A stretch of DNA of 64,000 nucleotides from Thalassospira indica (GCF_003403095.1 NZ_CP031555.1:2336001-2400000), one strand, 5' to 3'. Shown: positions 26,224 through 35,774, counted from the stretch's first letter. Numbers and translations: made by a program. Notes: generated by a model not told the origin, from the letters alone.

Positions 26224-26727
26224 TCAGCTGAGCGCGTCAATGTCAGCTTCGGAAAGTGCCGCTGGCACAATGGTTAGCGGCAGGCGCAACTGACCAACGG
26301 TGTCGCTTTTGGTCAATGCCGTGATCAGCGGGCCGGGACCCTCACTTGTTGTGCCTGCGGCAAGGACCAAAATGGAAATCTGTTCTTCTTCGTCAAGAAG
26401 GTTCAGCAATTCGTCCTTGAGACGTCCTTCGCGGATGAACAGAAGCGGCATGCTGCCGGTTTGTTCATGAACATAGGCGGCCAGCTCGTTCACCCGCGAT
26501 TCTGCCGCATCGCGGGCTTCTTCCTTCATCAGATCGCCAACCGCCATCCAATGCTGGAACTCGGCCGGTTCAATGACGCTCAGAAGGGCGACACGACCGC
26601 CGGTATGTTGTGCGCGACGGCAGGCATAACGCAATGCCTTGGTCATCTCATCGCTGTCATCCACGACAACAAGAAATGTCCTGTTCGAAGTCGCACGAAG
26701 TTCCTGATCGGCATCAAAAGAAGGCAT
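26224..26727 (-). CDS. Universal stress protein family
   Basis: 167 residues from ATG 26727 (a GTG at 26766 is in frame but lacks support). UspA fold: first strand FLVVVDDSDEMTKALRYACRRA, then VALLSVIEP, and a late ILVLAAGTTSEGPGPL corresponding to the nucleotide-binding loop, where the usual G-2x-G-9x-G-S/T is only partly kept. ATP binding is thus uncertain. Single gene, convergent with the glycosyltransferase gene with a 12-bp gap. Confidence 0.85.
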   Translation of the reverse strand: MPSFDADQELRATSNRTFLVVVDDSDEMTKALRYACRRAQHTGGRVALLSVIEPAEFQHWMAVGDLMKEEARDAAESRVNELAAYVHEQTGSMPLLFIREGRLKDELLNLLDEEEQISILVLAAGTTSEGPGPLITALTKSDTVGQLRLPLTIVPAALSEADIDALS

Positions 26728-26956
26728 ATGGGTTCTCTGAACAGTTGCACTTAACCGCTGCGACACTGAACAGATGTGGGACTGTTGTTACGAGCGGACA
26801 GTTAAATTGTGCCGCAACTCAATGCCGGTTTCCAAGTGATTTTTGGTAATGACGACAAAGATTTATGCGGTGCATTCTGGTTGACAGTTATGCTGCGACT
26901 GCGAAATCGCAAGTGCACGGAATGCGCGTTTTGATGGTGAGTGGGGCTGCGCGCTG

Positions 26957-27724
26957 TTAGCGTTTGCGGAATGCAACACTGGCAATCCAGCCCGCAACCA
27001 CGGCAATGATCACGGCAATAATGCCATAAAGGGCCGAGTAGCGATGGGCGAATTCATAAACCTCGGCACTGATGCCGGTTTTTGAAACAACCAGTGGTGT
27101 GGTTTTGACGCTGGCAACACGGCCGTCCCGGATCAGATACACATTGATGGTGTAGGTTCCCGTCGGCGTATTGGCCGGAAAATGGATATCAGTTCTAAAC
27201 AGCTGATTGGACAGAAAACTGATCTTGGCCGGGCGTTCACCGAACAGACCAGCGCCTTGCATATTGCGCACCAGCGCCTCGCGATAGACTTTTTGATCAT
27301 CATCGCTCAACTTGCTTTCGCCTATAAAGCGCTGATTTTGAAGGCCAATGCGGTAATCGAGCAAGACCTCCGGGGATGCGATGATGTCCATCGGGCGGTT
27401 TGATGCGCTGGCATAATAGGCTGGCACGTTCTTATAGCGCGCGCTTTCACTGTTGACCCAAATGCCGACTTTACGCTCTTTTTTTCGGACCACCATGTCC
27501 TGATCCGGGCCGCGCACCGTGACGACAACGTCACCTTCTTCCTCGACCGCGCCAAACAACAAAACATTGGTGCCGGTAAAGCCGGTGGTGATGGCCACAA
27601 GATGGTTGGATAAATCGACAACCAGCGGATCAGCCGATGCCTTTTTGGGGCTAGCCCCGATACTTAAAAGCGGCAGTGCCAAGGCAATCATAACTGCGGC
27701 CCGAATGGCTGAGGGTACTGTCAT
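26957..27724 (-). CDS. TIGR02186-like envelope protein
   Basis: About 255 residues from the ATG at 27724; a GTG at 27727 directly precedes it. A signal peptide (about 1-32, ending near KKASA), a beta-rich extracytoplasmic domain beginning LVVDLSNHLVAITTGFTGTNVLLFGA, and a single C-terminal membrane helix (ALYGIIAVIIAVVAGWIASV) before FRKR. This matches an alphaproteobacterial family of unknown function that is regularly found next to TauE/SafE permeases. Its start overlaps the permease stop (TGATG), so the pair is translationally coupled. A role in sulfur-compound export is inferred from that pairing only. Confidence 0.85.
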   Translation of the reverse strand: MTVPSAIRAAVMIALALPLLSIGASPKKASADPLVVDLSNHLVAITTGFTGTNVLLFGAVEEEGDVVVTVRGPDQDMVVRKKERKVGIWVNSESARYKNVPAYYASASNRPMDIIASPEVLLDYRIGLQNQRFIGESKLSDDDQKVYREALVRNMQGAGLFGERPAKISFLSNQLFRTDIHFPANTPTGTYTINVYLIRDGRVASVKTTPLVVSKTGISAEVYEFAHRYSALYGIIAVIIAVVAGWIASVAFRKR

Positions 27725-28647
27725 CACAGATCCCCCGGCATTACGGAATAAAGGTCGCTTGGTGTAATCACCAGATCAAACAGAAGCTTCAGGCAGACCG
27801 ACAAAACCAAAAGGCCAAGCAGGGCACGAAGATGTTCCGCCTTGAGGCGGGAGCCAAACTGCGCACCAAACTGTGCGCCGATTACGCCGCCAATCAGCAA
27901 CAGGATGGCAAGGGCGACATCAACCGTCTGGGTTTGCACTGATTGCAGGAAGGTGACGTTGGCCGTGACAAAGATGATCTGAAACAGCGATGTGCCAATG
28001 ACAACGCCGGTTGGCATGCCCAGCAGATAAATCATGGCCGGCACCATCACAAAGCCGCCGCCAACGCCCATCAATGCGGTCAGCATGCCAACAAAGAAGC
28101 CAACGGCAAGCGGCAGCAGGGCGCTGATATAAAGCCCGGAGCGATAAAACCGCATTTTCAAGGGCAGGCCATGGATAAAGCTGTGTTGATGTTTCTTGGA
28201 TCGGCGGATTTGGCCGCCGCGACGCCGTGTACGGAAAATGGCGCGCGTGGCTTCAAACAGCATCATGCCGCCAATGATACCAAGGAAGATCACGTAGCAG
28301 AGCGAAATAACAAGATCGATCTGACCAAGCGATCGTAACCAGGCAAATACCCAGACACCGACGGTTGACCCAACAATACCGCCTGCCAGAAGAACCAGAC
28401 CCATTTTAAGGTCGACATTACCGCGCTTCCAATGGGCGAACACACCCGACACAGAAGATGCCACAATCTGGTTCGCAGCAGTTGCCACGGATACGGCTGG
28501 GGGAATACCATAGAAAATCAAAAGCGGCGTAATCAGAAAGCCGCCACCAACGCCAAAAAGACCCGACAAGAAGCCGACCCCGCCGCCCAGTCCCAAGATC
28601 AGAAATATATTTACCGATATCTCGGCAATCGGGAGATAGATTTGCAT
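27724..28647 (-). CDS. TauE/SafE-family sulfite/organosulfur exporter-like permease
   Basis: About 307 residues from the Met at 28647; the longer frame to 28722 adds a hydrophilic leader overlapping the divergent promoter. Eight hydrophobic segments in two related halves, each carrying a glycine-rich GVGGGF motif (LFGVGGGFLITPLL and LMGVGGGFVMVPAMIYL), the family signature. Between halves is a basic cytoplasmic loop (RTRRRGGQIRRSKKHQ). Members export sulfite, sulfoacetate or related anions. Coupled to the TIGR02186-like gene and divergent from tusA, which supports a sulfur theme. Confidence 0.88.
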   Translation of the reverse strand: MQIYLPIAEISVNIFLILGLGGGVGFLSGLFGVGGGFLITPLLIFYGIPPAVSVATAANQIVASSVSGVFAHWKRGNVDLKMGLVLLAGGIVGSTVGVWVFAWLRSLGQIDLVISLCYVIFLGIIGGMMLFEATRAIFRTRRRGGQIRRSKKHQHSFIHGLPLKMRFYRSGLYISALLPLAVGFFVGMLTALMGVGGGFVMVPAMIYLLGMPTGVVIGTSLFQIIFVTANVTFLQSVQTQTVDVALAILLLIGGVIGAQFGAQFGSRLKAEHLRALLGLLVLSVCLKLLFDLVITPSDLYSVMPGDL

Positions 28648-28767
28648 CGCGGGCGGGCTAACAGCGTTTGATTGATTGTTGTGGTTCAGTCTAACATATT
28701 GTGCAAATGCAACAATCGCCAATTGCCGCTATATCGGACCGGTTTCGTATTTTTTATAAGGTTTCTT

Positions 28768-29019
28768 ATGTCGACATCTTCAAGTGGTCCCCATGATGCA
28801 ATTCTCGACGCGCGCGGACTGATGTGCCCGATGCCCGTTCTGAAGGCAAAAAAAGCACTGCGTGACGTCAAGGATGGCGGGATTCTGCAAGTCCTTGCGA
28901 CCGATCCCGGTTCTGTTGCTGATATGAAAGCCTTTTGCGAGATGACCGGTAATCGACTGATATCGTCTGAACAGGACGAAGATGTTTTTATCTATCACAT
29001 TGAAAAATCCGGTACCTGA
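28768..29019 (+). CDS. tusA: TusA-family sulfurtransferase
   Basis: 83 residues from the ATG at 28768 with AAGG upstream; an earlier in-frame start at 28672 would extend into the divergent promoter. The active-site motif LDARGLMCPMPVLKAKKAL holds the persulfide-carrying cysteine (residue 20) and the CPxP signature. It relays sulfur for tRNA thiolation, molybdenum cofactor or sulfur oxidation depending on partners, here not determinable. Divergent from the TauE gene. Confidence 0.93.
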   Translation: MSTSSSGPHDAILDARGLMCPMPVLKAKKALRDVKDGGILQVLATDPGSVADMKAFCEMTGNRLISSEQDEDVFIYHIEKSGT

Positions 29020-29060
29020 GACGGGGTTTTAAAGGGCCCCACACGATGAAAGTTCCCTGA

Positions 29061-29552
29061 ATGTTGCCAACCCCACCTAATCTGACTTGGCTGGATTGTG
29101 ATTTTGATGATCTGTCCGCGCGCCACGTGCACAGCCTTTTGAAGCTTCGCCAGCAGATTTTTATTATCGAGCAGACCTGCATATTTCCCGACATAGACGG
29201 GCTTGACCCGCGATGCAGGCACATTGTTGCCTATGAGGGGGACGATGTTCTGGCTGCTGCGCGTATCGTTGCACCGGGTATTGATCCCGACCATGCAGAA
29301 CAAGGTGACCGTCCCGCGATTGGCCGTGTTGTTACCAGCGATCGTTTGCGCGGGCAGGGCATTGGCCGCGAGGTGATGCGCCGTGCGATTGAGGTTTGTG
29401 AAAAGCAGTTTGCAGGCAAACCGATCTACCTGAACGGGCAGCTATATCTTCGAGGTTTCTACGAAAGCCTCGGCTTCGTGCAATTCGGTGATGAATATGA
29501 CGAAGACGGTATCGCCCATATCAGCATGGAACGCCCGGCGAACCTGAAATAG
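29061..29552 (+). CDS. elaA: ElaA-like GNAT acetyltransferase
   Basis: 163 residues matching the ElaA group: LLKLRQQIFIIEQTCIFPDIDGLDPRCRHI is very close to the family N-terminal signature (LRxxVFVVEQxCxYxDxDGxD), followed by IGRVVTSDRLRGQGIGREVMRRAI (acetyl-CoA motif A) and YLRGFYESLGF. Acyl acceptor unknown. Forty bases after tusA on the same strand, so possibly co-transcribed. Confidence 0.92.
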   Translation: MLPTPPNLTWLDCDFDDLSARHVHSLLKLRQQIFIIEQTCIFPDIDGLDPRCRHIVAYEGDDVLAAARIVAPGIDPDHAEQGDRPAIGRVVTSDRLRGQGIGREVMRRAIEVCEKQFAGKPIYLNGQLYLRGFYESLGFVQFGDEYDEDGIAHISMERPANLK

Positions 29553-29586
29553 GTCCGACAGGAGGAATGACCAATAGCGGCGGACC

Positions 29587-30981
29587 TCAGCGTGCGCCGC
29601 TGGTCGCCATGCCGGTAAAGAATTCAAGCTGCCAATTCATGTCATCCTCGCTTAGCGGATACTGATTTCCGCTGCGGGGATTAAGTGTCTGGCTCGGCGG
29701 CACGTGACCAAGCTTGACCTGAATTTTCACAGCAAGATCGGCTGGAAGGCCAGCCTTCCATGCCAAGGACACAACGCCTTTTGCCGAATGGGTGTTCAGC
29801 ACCTTAGATACGGCGTCGGGCGAAATTCCGGCCAGAACGGCCAGCGATGCGCGGGCGAATTTGACATCGTTTGCGGCCAGCGCCTTTGCCACTTCCTGAT
29901 CGGTCAGCTTTTTCTTGGCATGCATGGCAAGTGCCTTTTCAAAGGCAGGTTCGCCTTGTTCTTCGTCACCGTCTTCTGCAACCTCGCCTTTTTTGTCAGA
30001 CTTCGGTTCTGCCTTGTCCGACGGTTTGGCTTTTTCCTTGTCGGCTTTGATCTTTTTCGCATCGGTCGCAACGTCGTCGCGCTTTTCGAATTCGCCAGAT
30101 GCGATACGGCGCTGAACGACTTCGCGGACCGCATCAAGCTGGTCCTTCTTCAGGTCTTTGCGGCGTTCCAGCACACTGATCAGGTTTTCGGCGACAAAGC
30201 GCGCCAGTTTTCCGGCTGCGGTCGGTGTCAGGGTTGGGCGTTTGACAAGGGGTTCGTGCCATTCCGGGTAGTCCGGTGCGCGATCAATCAGTTGATCAAG
30301 CGTTTCTTCGCGGATCTGTGCAGACTTGTTGCCAAGCAGATGGGAAATCGCATCCTTGTCACTGCTTGCGGCAATGGCATCGGCAAGCTTTTCACCAACA
30401 TTTCTGCGGCGCGACACAAAGCTGAGCGCACCACGACCAGAGCTGCCTTCAATGATTTCAAGCAGATCTTCCTCGGTCAGAACCGGCGAATACTGCAAGA
30501 CCGGTCCAGAAACGACACTTTCGGCGTCGCGTGCAAGCTGCTGAATGATTGGCTGCGGGGCGTCGGCAATATCTTTGAGGGTTTCAGAGATCACTTGGCG
30601 GACGTGAACAGCCTGGTCACGGACAAGCTTGTCGAGCGCCTCATAGGTCATACGGCGCAGTTTGTCCGTCTCGTGGGCGGTCAGACCGGCAGAAAGATGC
30701 GCGATCTTCTCGGCAAGACTGCCGCGAACACTGTCATCGCTATCATCGGTCAGAAGGACATCGGCCTGAACTGGTGTTGCCTGGTTGGCAGCAATGTGAC
30801 GACGAACGGAAGAATCGTGGTCAGTGGCGAGGAAATACAGGATTTCAGGGCGGGTATCATGGCGTTGTGCCAGCTTGCCGCGAACATCTGCATCCGGGCT
30901 TGCCGCCATTTCCTTGGCTTCGTCATAGGTGATTGGCGTTTCGCTTCGCTTGGTAAATACCCGCTGCAAAAATCCCTTCAT
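29587..30981 (-). CDS. DUF2336 domain protein
   Basis: 464 residues, helical and repeat-rich. Residues about 15-330 show HEAT-like alpha repeats (SPDADVRGKLAQRHD, DHDSSVRRHIAANQ, DSDDSVRGSLAEKIA) typical of the alphaproteobacterial DUF2336 family. Residues about 330-385 are a Lys/Glu/Asp-rich linker, then a short C-terminal domain. No enzyme motif. It is the last gene of an operon after an EAL and a GGDEF protein, with AGGAGG before its ATG and only 12 bp from the preceding stop, which points to a scaffold or output role in c-di-GMP signalling (inference). Confidence 0.85.
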   Translation of the reverse strand: MKGFLQRVFTKRSETPITYDEAKEMAASPDADVRGKLAQRHDTRPEILYFLATDHDSSVRRHIAANQATPVQADVLLTDDSDDSVRGSLAEKIAHLSAGLTAHETDKLRRMTYEALDKLVRDQAVHVRQVISETLKDIADAPQPIIQQLARDAESVVSGPVLQYSPVLTEEDLLEIIEGSSGRGALSFVSRRRNVGEKLADAIAASSDKDAISHLLGNKSAQIREETLDQLIDRAPDYPEWHEPLVKRPTLTPTAAGKLARFVAENLISVLERRKDLKKDQLDAVREVVQRRIASGEFEKRDDVATDAKKIKADKEKAKPSDKAEPKSDKKGEVAEDGDEEQGEPAFEKALAMHAKKKLTDQEVAKALAANDVKFARASLAVLAGISPDAVSKVLNTHSAKGVVSLAWKAGLPADLAVKIQVKLGHVPPSQTLNPRSGNQYPLSEDDMNWQLEFFTGMATSGAR

Positions 30982-30993
30982 CGGGCATTCCTC

Positions 30994-32730
30994 CTAAACT
31001 TCGATTTTTGCCGGGTCTTTTGACCCCGGCGCGGCAGCGATACCAAAACGGCCTTTGCCAAGTTTCTTGACCTGATACATGGTCTGATCTGCGCGTTGCA
31101 CAAGTTGTTCAAGCGTTTCTTTTGAATCAGGTTCGTGAACCGCAATACCCACGGAAATGCCCAATGGATGTTCGGCATCCCCGGAATATTTTCCAAGAAC
31201 GGCACTTTCCTTCATCAGGGTCTTGGCGCGTGCCGACGCGGCCGGAATATCAGCACCTTCCAACCACAGAACAAATTCGTCGCCACCAAGGCGGGCTACA
31301 AGATCAGATGGCCGCACATTATCAAGTAACACTTGCGTTAACGTAAGAATGGCGTCGTCGCCAGCCTGATGGCCATGGATATCATTGACCAGTTTGAAGT
31401 TGTCCATATCGACATACATCAAAGCCGCAGGCGCATTTTCACGGCGCAGGCGACTGTGGCGACGTTTGAGTTCCTCAAAGAACGCGCGACGGTTCAGAAG
31501 TCCGGTCATGCCATCAGTACGCGAAAGCGTCAGGATGCGTTCATGCTGGATGGCCTGTTCAATGGCGATACCGACCTGATCGGCAACCTCGGTCATGATG
31601 GCACGTTCGCCGTCGGTTGGTTCCGGGTGATCCGCATCAAACATAAAGATCACAGCGCCATTGTTGCGCTGATGATAATGGCAACGAAGGCCAATGAGCC
31701 GGTAGTTCCCGACATGGGCATCAAACGTTTCATTCGTTTTTTGCATTTGGTGAAGCGCCTGGTGGGCGATCTCATTGGCCGCCTTGTCTGCATCGCCGGC
31801 GGTTAGTTCAAGGTCGCCAGTTTCATCATTTCGTTTGAAGATAACGCAATGGGAGCAGGCCAATGCACGCGTGCTGGCCTCTGACGCGCCCTTAAGGACC
31901 ATAAGTGGATCAATTTCATCACGCATGGTGCGCACGATATAGGTCATCAGGCGGTCACGATTTCGGGCGGTTGCGACTTCGCTTTCGCGGCGGCGTTGTT
32001 CGGTAATGTCGTGGGCAAGACCACGTGTGCCGATCCAGACCCCGTCGCGCGAATAGACGGGCGTCGATGAAACCGAAAGACACGCATCGCGTCCGTTCGA
32101 ACGCCGGAACCAAACCGGGACATCACGCACGGCCTTCTGGCTGCGAAATACGTGTTCGCTGTCCTGATCGGCAGTATCAAGCAGGAATTTCCCCGGGAAC
32201 CGTCCGACAATGTCATCAGCACGGTATCCAAGTGCTCCGCGCGGAGAGACAAAGATAAACTTTCCCGTTTCATCGGTTTCCCAGGCAAAGGCGGACGATA
32301 CTTCGACAATGTCGCGGTAGCGCTGGCGCGAGTCGATCAGTGCTTCACGCAAGTTCCGGTCCATGCTGACATCACGCGGCAGGATCATGACCTCGTTTTT
32401 GGTGGTCGGCAGGGCAGTTAGCTCCAGTGTTGCGGTGCCGCGCTGGACTTCAAAGGTCATCAGTTCAACCACGCCACCCGGTGTGGTCAGGGCGCGTCGG
32501 ATCAGTTGATAGATTTCAGGGAACAGGCCGTCACGAATGCCATTGGCAAAGCCGACAGCATTTTTGTTGGCAAATAGCGGCACGCCCTTTGCGTCCATCA
32601 CGATGACGGGGGCCTCGGCCTCGGCCATGACTTTGGGGTCAAGGGTAAACACGTCGGCATCGTAGTTTGTCAGATCGTCTGCAAAGTCTGTGTTCTGGTT
32701 TTGCGGATCCACCGGATGACGGGAAGTCAT
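30994..32730 (-). CDS. Diguanylate cyclase with PAS and GAF-like sensors
   Basis: 578 residues. Region 28-130 is PAS-like, region 140-265 a second PAS with a PAC tail (ending GLAHDITEQRRRE), 275-415 a GAF-like domain (LMVLKGASEASTRALACSHCVIF), and 425-565 GGDEF. Active site RLGGDEF with RPSD just before it, i.e. a functional I-site. It should convert two GTP to c-di-GMP under control of a cytosolic signal. Its ATG overlaps the stop of the EAL gene by 4 bp (ATGA), showing translational coupling to a predicted phosphodiesterase. Confidence 0.93.
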   Translation of the reverse strand: MTSRHPVDPQNQNTDFADDLTNYDADVFTLDPKVMAEAEAPVIVMDAKGVPLFANKNAVGFANGIRDGLFPEIYQLIRRALTTPGGVVELMTFEVQRGTATLELTALPTTKNEVMILPRDVSMDRNLREALIDSRQRYRDIVEVSSAFAWETDETGKFIFVSPRGALGYRADDIVGRFPGKFLLDTADQDSEHVFRSQKAVRDVPVWFRRSNGRDACLSVSSTPVYSRDGVWIGTRGLAHDITEQRRRESEVATARNRDRLMTYIVRTMRDEIDPLMVLKGASEASTRALACSHCVIFKRNDETGDLELTAGDADKAANEIAHQALHQMQKTNETFDAHVGNYRLIGLRCHYHQRNNGAVIFMFDADHPEPTDGERAIMTEVADQVGIAIEQAIQHERILTLSRTDGMTGLLNRRAFFEELKRRHSRLRRENAPAALMYVDMDNFKLVNDIHGHQAGDDAILTLTQVLLDNVRPSDLVARLGGDEFVLWLEGADIPAASARAKTLMKESAVLGKYSGDAEHPLGISVGIAVHEPDSKETLEQLVQRADQTMYQVKKLGKGRFGIAAAPGSKDPAKIEV

Positions 32731-34595
32731 GCGCGTCCTCCTGTTGTGGTCGACGCGTTCTGATCGTCGGTGTCGGCACTGCTATTTGAGCTGGCGAGAT
32801 TGGTCTTGTGATAATCGTCTTCGCTGCCAATCGTGATTGGCGGCCCCAGATGATAGCCTTGACCATAGTCGATACCCAGATCACATACCAGTTCGTAACT
32901 GGCCTGATCGTGGATCATTTCGGCGATCGTATGAATACCAAGATCGCGACAAAGCAGGGCGGTCGCCTTAAGAAATGCGCGCCCTTTTGGATTGGCAAGC
33001 GCAGTTCTCATTGCCCCGCCATCAAACTTGATAATGTCGACATCAAGCGCACTCAGATATTCGAAGTTGGCAGCCCCGGCACCAAAGTCATCCAGACAGA
33101 TCGCATGGCCGCGGGCTCGGAGCATCTGCAACCCGTTATTCACATCGGTCAATCCGCGAATACGCGACGTTTCGGTAACTTCGAAAAGGATTTGTTCCGA
33201 GGGGATGTCATAGTTGCCAAGCAGTTCGATCAGAGCCGGCATGAAACCGGCCTGTTCAAGCGAATGGCCGGAAAGATTGACGGCAACCGGGTAGGGGATG
33301 CTGTCAGGATTTTCGCGCAGGTGATCAAGAACCTTGCTGCACATTGCCAGATCAAACTCGGTAATCAGACCGGTTCCCTCGGCGAAATGAATGATCTGGT
33401 CAACAGCGAGCGGACTTTCACCGATGTTAAAACGCGCCAAGGCTTCGAAATGATGCATTTCCCGATTGCCAAGATGGACAATCGGCTGCAATGCAACTGC
33501 AAAGGACCCATTTTCTACAATCTCGCGGAAGGCACGCACGGACTTCAGTGTTTCGTTGATCAGGTGCGGCAGGCTTGCCGAAAGGCGGGCGGCGGTGACG
33601 TCATTCTGTGCCTTGCGCTGCATCCGGTTGAGCGCATAGGCAACTGCCCGTGTCAGGTTGGTATCCCGGTCACTTTCGGCATTCTCAGTATCGAAATGAT
33701 GGATGTTCCGAGCACTTTCGTAGTCATTGCCAAACAGGTCTGCTGTTTTGGACTTTTTGGTATTTTTGCCGTTAACGCCCGAGGTATTGGTCAACGACAT
33801 CAATCCGCTGATATTCTCGGCCGAGGTGGTTTTATCAATTTCCTCAAGGTCGGCGCGCAGCGCACTGGCATAGGCCACGATACGGCGTTCGAGTTCGATC
33901 ATCGGTTCGTCAACCGGATGAATTTTGTGCGGTCGTCGTGACTGTTCCTGATCCTTAACCACACTGGCATTGAATTGCTTGGCGCCAATTCCGATCAGAC
34001 GTGCCAATTCATTGGTTGCGGCCGTTTCCGCCTGGGAGCGCGAAGCAGCCAGGTTTTCGAGCACGACCAAGGCTTCGTTATGGTAGTTCATGCTTGAAAG
34101 ATCACCAACCGAACCGGTCTGGCTGGTTTCGGCGTTCATGTTCTGGCGAATGACGGCATTCTGCAAAATGATACGGTCAATGCCCGATCTGGCCCGAGGA
34201 CGAATGGCGCGGTGGCGCGCTGCGATGTAATAGCGGCTTGAAGGATCGGCGATCATGTAGCCGCTGAGTGACAGCGGCACAGTTTCCTGAACCGGTTTGC
34301 CGTCGGACTCGCAAAGCTGGAAATCAAGATCAAGCTCTTCAAGGCGTTTCAGCCCAGTGCCGCCGTGAAGATAGGCGCGCAGCAAAGGACGTTCGGACTT
34401 AACAACAATTTTCTCGAAGGCTTCGCCGATCAGACGGTCTGGCGTGCATCCCAGAAGGCTTTCGGTCGCGCCTGCGACAAACAGAATATAGCCGTTCTCA
34501 TCGACCTCAAGAAGCATGTCAGCCCAGCAGAATGCCATGGCTGCCAGAAGGTCTTGGTCATTCGTTTCCGCCGAGTGGCCGGTGCTGTCTGTCAT
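32727..34595 (-). CDS. PAS-EAL c-di-GMP phosphodiesterase
   Basis: 622 residues: an N-terminal PAS (about 20-135), a roughly 200-residue linker with coiled-coil character, and an EAL domain from about 365. The catalytic set looks intact: EALARF, NLSGHSL, FEVTET, CLDDFGAG, IIKFDGG, IAEMI and YGQGYHLGPP supply the metal- and substrate-binding Glu, Asn, Glu, Asp-Asp, Lys, Glu and Gln. It should linearise c-di-GMP to pGpG. First gene of the EAL-GGDEF-DUF2336 operon, so synthesis and breakdown are encoded in one transcript. Confidence 0.93.
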   Translation of the reverse strand: MTDSTGHSAETNDQDLLAAMAFCWADMLLEVDENGYILFVAGATESLLGCTPDRLIGEAFEKIVVKSERPLLRAYLHGGTGLKRLEELDLDFQLCESDGKPVQETVPLSLSGYMIADPSSRYYIAARHRAIRPRARSGIDRIILQNAVIRQNMNAETSQTGSVGDLSSMNYHNEALVVLENLAASRSQAETAATNELARLIGIGAKQFNASVVKDQEQSRRPHKIHPVDEPMIELERRIVAYASALRADLEEIDKTTSAENISGLMSLTNTSGVNGKNTKKSKTADLFGNDYESARNIHHFDTENAESDRDTNLTRAVAYALNRMQRKAQNDVTAARLSASLPHLINETLKSVRAFREIVENGSFAVALQPIVHLGNREMHHFEALARFNIGESPLAVDQIIHFAEGTGLITEFDLAMCSKVLDHLRENPDSIPYPVAVNLSGHSLEQAGFMPALIELLGNYDIPSEQILFEVTETSRIRGLTDVNNGLQMLRARGHAICLDDFGAGAANFEYLSALDVDIIKFDGGAMRTALANPKGRAFLKATALLCRDLGIHTIAEMIHDQASYELVCDLGIDYGQGYHLGPPITIGSEDDYHKTNLASSNSSADTDDQNASTTTGGRA

Positions 34596-34923
34596 TTTCG
34601 ACCCGTCATCGTAAGCCGCCTGTTTGTTTTTCTAAGCCGCAGCTTTGCCTGTCTCTCATAAATAGCGATCTTACAAAGGATATGAAGGATTTGCACTTGA
34701 TATGGCAAAAAAAACATTCCGGCTTCAAAAGATCGATTTCTCACACGACGCAAGTGATGGATCGCCGTCTGATTTGACGGTCTCGGAGAGCCGATTTCAG
34801 GTCGACTGATTGACTATGTTGGTACAACCCCATGGGGTGTTCATGGCCGGTCTGCGCGCAGCAGAGCATATAATCGACAAGGAAGGTTAGGGGGGTGAGG
34901 TCGACATCCTGTTTTAACGGATA
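34596..34923. other. 328-bp intergenic region in the c-di-GMP block
   Basis: No convincing gene. A short plus-strand frame from about 34701 is too small and lacks coding character. The one striking element is a perfect 12-bp palindrome ACCCCATGGGGT (34827-34838). The region must contain the promoter of the EAL operon, which reads leftward, but I see no clear -35/-10 pair. Confidence 0.4.
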
Positions 34924-35652
34924 TCAGGCGGCGTTATGGTCGGCTTTCCGGGGCTCGTTTGCCTCGCGGCGGCTGTGCTTCTGATCGTACATGGCTTCAT
35001 CAGCTTCGCGGATCAAATCGGCAATATCGCATTTTGCGCCAAAGGATGCGTGACCGAAGCTTGCCCTGATCGACAGCGCCTTGCCCTGCCATATCAGCGG
35101 GAATCGCTCGGTCGCGTTCTGAAGCTGCACAATCCGTTTTGCCGCTGCGGCAGGATCGCTGCCGGTCATCAGGATGGCAAATTCGTCGCCGCCAAAGCGG
35201 GCAACAAAATCATCAGACCGGGTGTGCGTGCGCAGGTTCTGCCCAAAATGTCGAAGGACGGCGTCCCCCGCAGCATGCCCGTGCATGTCATTGATTTGTT
35301 TGAAGCCATCAAGATCGGCAATGACCAGAATGCCGCGTTCGTCGGTCCGTGACGCGCGCGAGATTGCCTCCCGCGTGCGCTTCATGAAGCCGCGACGGTT
35401 ATAAAGCCCGGTCAACTCATCGGTTTCGACCATGAGTTCGAGCTGTCTGATCCGGTTTTGCTGCTGATCAAGGCGGGTTTGCATGTCACGGGCAAGATCA
35501 ACCAATGTCGAAAGCGCACTACGTTGTTCGCTTTCGTCTGTTTCTTCGGTCGCGCGATTGTTGATTGCCGTCTGATGCTGAAAATCAGCAGCAAGCTCTA
35601 TCAATAAATCTATCTGCGACTTTTCCATTGGGCGTCTTGTTCTCAATGACAT
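34924..35652 (-). CDS. GGDEF diguanylate cyclase without sensor domain
   Basis: 242 residues. A helical N-terminal region (about 10-75, QQQNRIRQLE coiled coil) leads into a GGDEF domain (about 78-225) with DELTGLYNRRGF, ARFGGDEF and an RSDD I-site. It should make c-di-GMP; input may come through dimerisation via the coiled coil. A second Met at 35628 is also possible as start. It is separated by 328 bp from the EAL-GGDEF-DUF2336 operon on the same strand. Confidence 0.9.
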   Translation of the reverse strand: MSLRTRRPMEKSQIDLLIELAADFQHQTAINNRATEETDESEQRSALSTLVDLARDMQTRLDQQQNRIRQLELMVETDELTGLYNRRGFMKRTREAISRASRTDERGILVIADLDGFKQINDMHGHAAGDAVLRHFGQNLRTHTRSDDFVARFGGDEFAILMTGSDPAAAAKRIVQLQNATERFPLIWQGKALSIRASFGHASFGAKCDIADLIREADEAMYDQKHSRREANEPRKADHNAA

Positions 35653-35774
35653 TGGATACCGAAACCCTTAAAAGGGGTGGAACCATTCTATCTTTCATGG
35701 CGTTACAAGAACATTAACGCACATGAAGCGTATTTGTGACGAAGCACGGTCGATCACGCAAAGGAGCACGACGG

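Noticed and set aside
29704..31023. 439-residue plus-strand frame opposite the DUF2336 gene
   Set aside because: It is an antisense shadow: Cys/Phe-rich translation without family pattern, no ribosome site, and the opposite strand has a clear repeat protein.
32808..33941. 377-residue plus-strand frame opposite the EAL gene
   Set aside because: Reverse-strand shadow of a well-supported EAL domain.
34661..34810. Short plus-strand frames in the c-di-GMP gap
   Set aside because: Under 40 residues with no supporting signal, and partly in two overlapping frames.
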